Assembly (NCBI RefSeq): GCF_028453695.1
Contig: NC_135781.1
Span: forward strand, 16,801,640-16,865,639
DNA: 64,000 bases
Origin: Augochlora pura
Lineage: Eukaryota; Arthropoda; Insecta; Hymenoptera; Halictidae
Reading direction: 5' to 3'
Both the position numbers and the translations under genes were made by a program. The notes beneath the pieces were generated by a model that saw nothing but the letters and a program-made list of their open reading frames with translations, ran no database searches and was not told where the DNA came from. Positions 60,701-64,000 of the stretch are shown here, piece by piece (the stretch's first letter is position 1; each line of letters opens with the position of its first letter).

Positions 60701-61189
60701 TACAACGAGGAGAGTCGATTGTCCGACCGGCGCAAATGAGAATGGCGACTTGATGCGTCGCGACGATCGAACGTCGAAAATAACCGGGATGATATACAGA
60801 AACTGGAACGAGCCCTGATTTCCCAACGTCCCTATGTAATCAACACCGGCATGATAAAAATCCAGGGAGAGAGGAAGGGAGGGAATGTTAAAAGTCAGCG
60901 GAGCGATACGAGCGACAATGCGAGGAGGGTTTGTCGTCGGACGTGCCTCCAGTTTTTCATTTTCCCTAGGCGGACCGTCGGAGATATATAAGCGCGAGCG
61001 GCGCGGTCTAAAATCTTTGCCAATTCCGCGAGATTTAGTGCATCCGCTATCCATAAAGCGGTAAATTGATTACATTCGTGCTAATAGAATTTTTATTCGC
61101 GCGACGCTTGGTCTGCGACGCGGACCCGCCGTTTCGGGCGTCGATCGCGCAGGCGACGCGCGCGACGCCGCTGAATTTTCCCCCGGGGT
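60701..61189. other. CpG-rich island with a TATA-like box
   Basis: CpG-rich. A TATATAAG box at 60985-60992 is followed by GC-rich DNA, but no TCAGT-type initiator lies at the expected distance. Frames of about 100-120 codons on both strands overlap and have no known domain. Confidence 0.35.
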
Positions 61190-61212
61190 GGGGGGGGGGG
61201 GGGGGGGGGGGG
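61190..61212 (+). repeat. 23-nt G homopolymer
   Basis: An uninterrupted run of 23 G, preceded by CCCCCGGGGT. It explains the poly-Gly and poly-Pro stretches in frames crossing it. Such a tract can form quadruplex structures and its length is unreliable in sequencing. Confidence 0.95.
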
Positions 61213-61955
61213 CAGCGCCGGTCGTGCCGGTGCGTAAATAAAATCGACTTGAGTGTCTTAGAGTCCCCAGCCGCATCGCGACGTTGCATCCACTTAACGG
61301 ATTTTTATGCGTCCCTCCCGCCTCCGATACATCGCCGCCGCGATGGAAACGGTACCAGCGAAAATAGCCGCGATACGGAGTGATAAACATCGCCGATTCT
61401 TTCTTTTAAAACTTCGCCGCATCGTTCCTACGAGCCACTCGAGGCAACAACAGCTGCACTCGAGATTTTATGCTAAAAGACGAATCGTCAAGAGTAAATG
61501 GTCGCGGAATAGTAACGGAGATACTCGAACAGTATACGATTGTTCACGAATCGGCTTTCCATAACAAGGTACGCTTTAGTATCTACGTTCAGTGGAAATT
61601 GATAATTATTTCGTCACGCTTTATGTACAGTGTTTTTTACAGTTTTGATAGTCGTCTTCAAGTGTATTCGTCAGAAATTGCTTAAAAGGGGCTGCTGGTC
61701 TATCCATACATTCCTTGTACTGAGATCATGTAGCAGGTTAAATTACTATTTAAAAGAAAACAACGGAATTTCCTTTGCACGCAGACACACAACGTGGAAG
61801 CATTGTAAATATAATGTTGAAATAAAAATGTATATCGAAGTCTTGTTTTTCTTGCAATAATTTATGCAATTCAATACGGCTATGCCCTTCAAAGCATTGT
61901 TTTATATTTGAAGAAATTTCATTCGTTAATTAATGCTGCATTTTTATACGCGGAA
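61213..61955. other. End of GC island and AT-rich spacer
   Basis: GC-rich to about 61560, then AT-rich. Small frames only, none recognised. Confidence 0.5.
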
Positions 61956-62204
61956 TTAATTTACACGATCAGATACATATTCCCCTACAAGTAACTCATG
62001 CGATTTTTCGTAATTGGTTTCATGTTTAATGTAATTAATTTTGCAGGTATCAATCATGCCTTGATCTAAAGGCTGGATTAAGGCGCCTATACTTAGTGGC
62101 AAAAAGATTATTTTCATGGTTGAATGCTCTAAGTTGATTGGATGTCGTGGCGCATTATGTAATATTGGTAATACTTTAAAAGGAAAGCTTTTTTCTTGAT
62201 GCAA
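61956..62204 (-). pseudogene. Tigger/pogo-like DDE transposase fragment
   Basis: An 82-codon minus-strand frame matches the catalytic core of the Tigger/jerky/CENP-B-related DDE_1 family. 'FKVLPILHNAPRHPINLE' corresponds to 'LLLDNAPGHP', and 'KIIFLPLSIGALIQPLDQG' corresponds to 'VVFLPPNTTSLIQPLDQG', followed by 'MIDTCKINYIKHE'. The second catalytic Asp is replaced by His, and the upstream part of the protein and both transposon ends are missing. A short, dead fragment; the frame happens to have stayed open. Confidence 0.85.
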
Positions 62205-62723
62205 CCTTCTATTTTTACAACAAAACAGTGTTTTTTAATTACATTATATAAATTCATTACATTAAATGTACATTTTAGGATGTTTACAATAAACATGAAG
62301 ATTATGAATATTTAACAATTATTTCTTTAAAATATAGTATTTTAAATTGCTCATTCTGTTCATCATAAAGCATAGACAGACGTTTCAATTACAAATACAT
62401 TGTCAATTTAATTCCTACTACAAACTATCGTAACATTACTGTCAAGACACGTAATTAGTTCAATTCAGAAGCATATTACAAATAAAACTGTTCCTATTTA
62501 AAAAAGCTAAAACCCTCTTTCCTTTAAAATATTTTTCGCGTTTGGAAATTTCAACAATCTCACTTATGTCGCCATCGAACAAGACATCTTCGGTAAACTA
62601 TTAACGCGTGTGTACATTGTTTCTCATACAACAAAAAGAACGGCGTACATTACGTTAATGTGCTGCCTTTCTGCAGGATGTTTTCCCCAGAAGACTAGCA
62701 AATACTTTTCTGATCCGCTATAG
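62205..62723. other. AT-rich spacer before the candidate exon
   Basis: AT-rich to about 62570. A good splice-acceptor-like sequence (pyrimidine-rich, ending ttctgcag) is at about 62660-62676, but the frame downstream of it meets a TAG at 62721. Confidence 0.4.
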
Positions 62724-63117
62724 TTGTCAGACGAGAGCGCTGTGAGCGGAAGCCGTAGCGCGAGAAGGATGGAATCAAGTTCAAAGTCGACGAGTTCGTT
62801 ATACGAGGATTCCGGAGTCCTTTTTCCTCGTGGCAGTCACGGGAATGGTGTTAAAATTCAGCGTGTTCAGCTCGCCGCCGGAGGCGGTCCAACTGGGTCA
62901 TTAAATATGAGAGATCTCGTTGCCGAGACTCCCGTCGAGGGCTGCTACACGTGGCGAAAAAAAAGGAGAGGAAAAATGAGCCGGGGGAGGCAGGATAGCG
63001 AGCGAAGGCGGCGGTGGAGGTGGCGGAGGAGGCGTAGGATGAGGAGGATGAGGAGGACGACGAGGAGGAGGAGGAGGAGGGTCGGAGCGCAACAACCGGG
63101 AGAGGGTTGGGAAAAGT
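62724..63117 (+). CDS. Candidate coding exon, unidentified
   Basis: An open frame follows an AG (62722-62723) and runs without stop to a donor-like GTGTAAGT at 63116-63123. The first half is Ser-rich, not low-complexity at DNA level, and looks protein-like ('SSSKSTSSLYEDSGVLFPRG', 'GSLNMRDLVAETPVEGCYTW'). The second half crosses a GGA/GGC repeat and becomes an Arg run, which is suspect. The first ATG is at 62769. The acceptor is only moderate, and I recognise no domain. It may be an exon of a disordered protein, part of which has gained a repeat, or chance in GC-rich DNA. Confidence 0.25.
63007..63080 (+). repeat. GGA/GGC trinucleotide repeat
   Basis: Imperfect GGA, GGC and GAC triplets. The source of Arg, Ser and Pro runs in the three overlapping frames. 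Confidence 0.9.
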
Positions 63118-64000
63118 GTAAGTCCCTTGCAGTTGTTTCTCGGCTGCCTGACGCGCGGGAGACGCGCCACTCTGCATGCACTTTTGTATAATTTTACTTT
63201 AATTGCTGTTGAGACCCTGGGAGTTTTCAAGTTTCTCCTCTCCTTATCTTTCTCATGGTTCTATTGCCCCGGGCCGTTGTCTGCGTCGCGCCCGGACCCT
63301 TTCTTCCATCGCGGCCGCCACTTTCTTCCCTTTAATCTATTTCTCCCTAAAGCTTCTTGCCTTTATTTTACCCCTTCTTGGCACACTTTAGCCATCTCCT
63401 TCCCGCCCACTCCGCGCGCTCGCACCTTCAAAACTACCCGGGGCCGTTGCCTGCGACTCCGCGGGCCCCGGAAACATGGCTAAAACTGTTTTATGCAACC
63501 CGTTCCGCGTCTTAACTCATAACGCGCTGGCGCCCTAGCGCCGGTCAGAGCCGAGGGAAGCATTCGACCTCGGGGATAAGCCTTCCACAGGGCTGCTTCC
63601 GTATCACGGGATCCGCGAAATATGATCGCGTCCAGCGACAACGGCGACACCGGCGACACCGGCGACACCGGCCCTGGCGACGGGGGATTAAGCGCGAGCT
63701 TGAATTAGCGATGGAACGGCGACAGTGACGTTGCTACGGTTGCTTAAGGGTCGGGCGAACCGAATGCACGGTTCCAGAACGGAAGCCCGAGACAAAAATC
63801 CCTGCCGTCACTGTCCCAAGGCGTTATAATGAGACGACGTTACTGTTTTTATCGTGGAACGGGACACGCCTCGGGATTTCAATTTACGCCGCTCCGTCGG
63901 TGCTATTCTCCGCCAACAACCCGGCGATCCTTTTGGTAAGCAGATATGGCGCCGGCCCCGCGTTTAACATTTTATCTGCCACGGAAACAACCTCAAAAAT
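63118..64000. other. CpG-rich island continuing past the window
   Basis: Very CpG-rich to the end of the window. Includes three exact copies of GGCGACACC at 63643-63669. Short overlapping frames only. The island may belong to a promoter or exon just outside the window. Confidence 0.4.
63643..63669 (+). repeat. 9-bp tandem repeat, three exact copies
   Basis: GGCGACACC at 63643, 63652 and 63661. Related 'ggcgac' steps continue on the 3' side. Confidence 0.92.

Noticed and set aside
61066..61390. Frames with poly-Gly or poly-Pro
   Set aside because: Created by the 23-nt G run.
1..64000. tRNA, rRNA and common insect microRNA genes
   Set aside because: Scanning by eye for T-loop 'GGTTCGA' contexts and for well-known insect microRNA seeds (let-7, miR-1, miR-9, bantam and others) gave no convincing candidate. 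A covariance-model search would be needed to exclude them.

Overview
The window reads as non-coding, repeat-bearing insect DNA, most likely from an ant or another hymenopteran. That placement is an inference from the transposon mix (mariner, Tc1-like, DUF4817-type, Tigger-like and piggyBac-type elements, and an APE-type LINE) and from the texture: AT-rich stretches alternating with short CpG-rich islands. No host protein-coding gene could be recognised with confidence. Most open frames are short, lie in GC-rich or low-complexity DNA, or are antisense to transposons. The segment is probably intergenic or lies inside very long introns.

Layout. 1-6.6 kb: AT-rich DNA with a decayed Tc1-like fragment (about 1.7-2.1 kb), a 42-bp tandem repeat near 3.5 kb, then a 3-kb GC-rich island. 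6.9-7.15 kb: a solo LTR with a perfect 5-bp target duplication. 8.97-9.80 kb: a deletion derivative of a DUF4817-type IS630/Tc1/mariner element with about 220-bp inverted repeats; a single related end lies at 56.39-56.59 kb. 11.7-12.5 kb: a 32-bp tandem repeat, a long hairpin, and a candidate TATA/initiator promoter with an upstream CT tract. 14.8-15.9 kb: a piggyBac-type MITE beside a deleted mariner. 19.9-20.7 kb: the endonuclease region of a dead LINE. 21.4 kb: a second piggyBac-type MITE. 26.3-27.4 kb: a minisatellite, then a mariner-like element with about 115-bp inverted repeats, followed by an RFX X-box-like palindrome. 30.4-31.3 kb: a 5'-truncated mariner. 45.79-47.49 kb: the most complete element, a 1.7-kb Tc1-like transposon with about 223-bp IR/DR ends, TA duplications and a broken transposase. 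47.8-48.0 kb: a 22-bp satellite-like array. 51.07-51.65 kb: LTR-like DNA. 57.7 kb: a third piggyBac-type MITE. 61.96-62.2 kb: a Tigger/pogo-like fragment. 62.7-64 kb: a CpG-rich end with one candidate coding exon.

No host gene set acting as a pathway is visible. Every recognised transposase or retroelement gene is interrupted or truncated, so no element here can move by itself; some (the Tc1-like element and the MITEs) keep both ends. The parts most likely to matter to the host are the CpG-rich islands, the candidate promoter at 12.44-12.48 kb, the X-box at 27.37 kb and the possible exon at 62.72-63.12 kb. Calls rest on reading the sequence and on remembered family motifs; no database search was possible.
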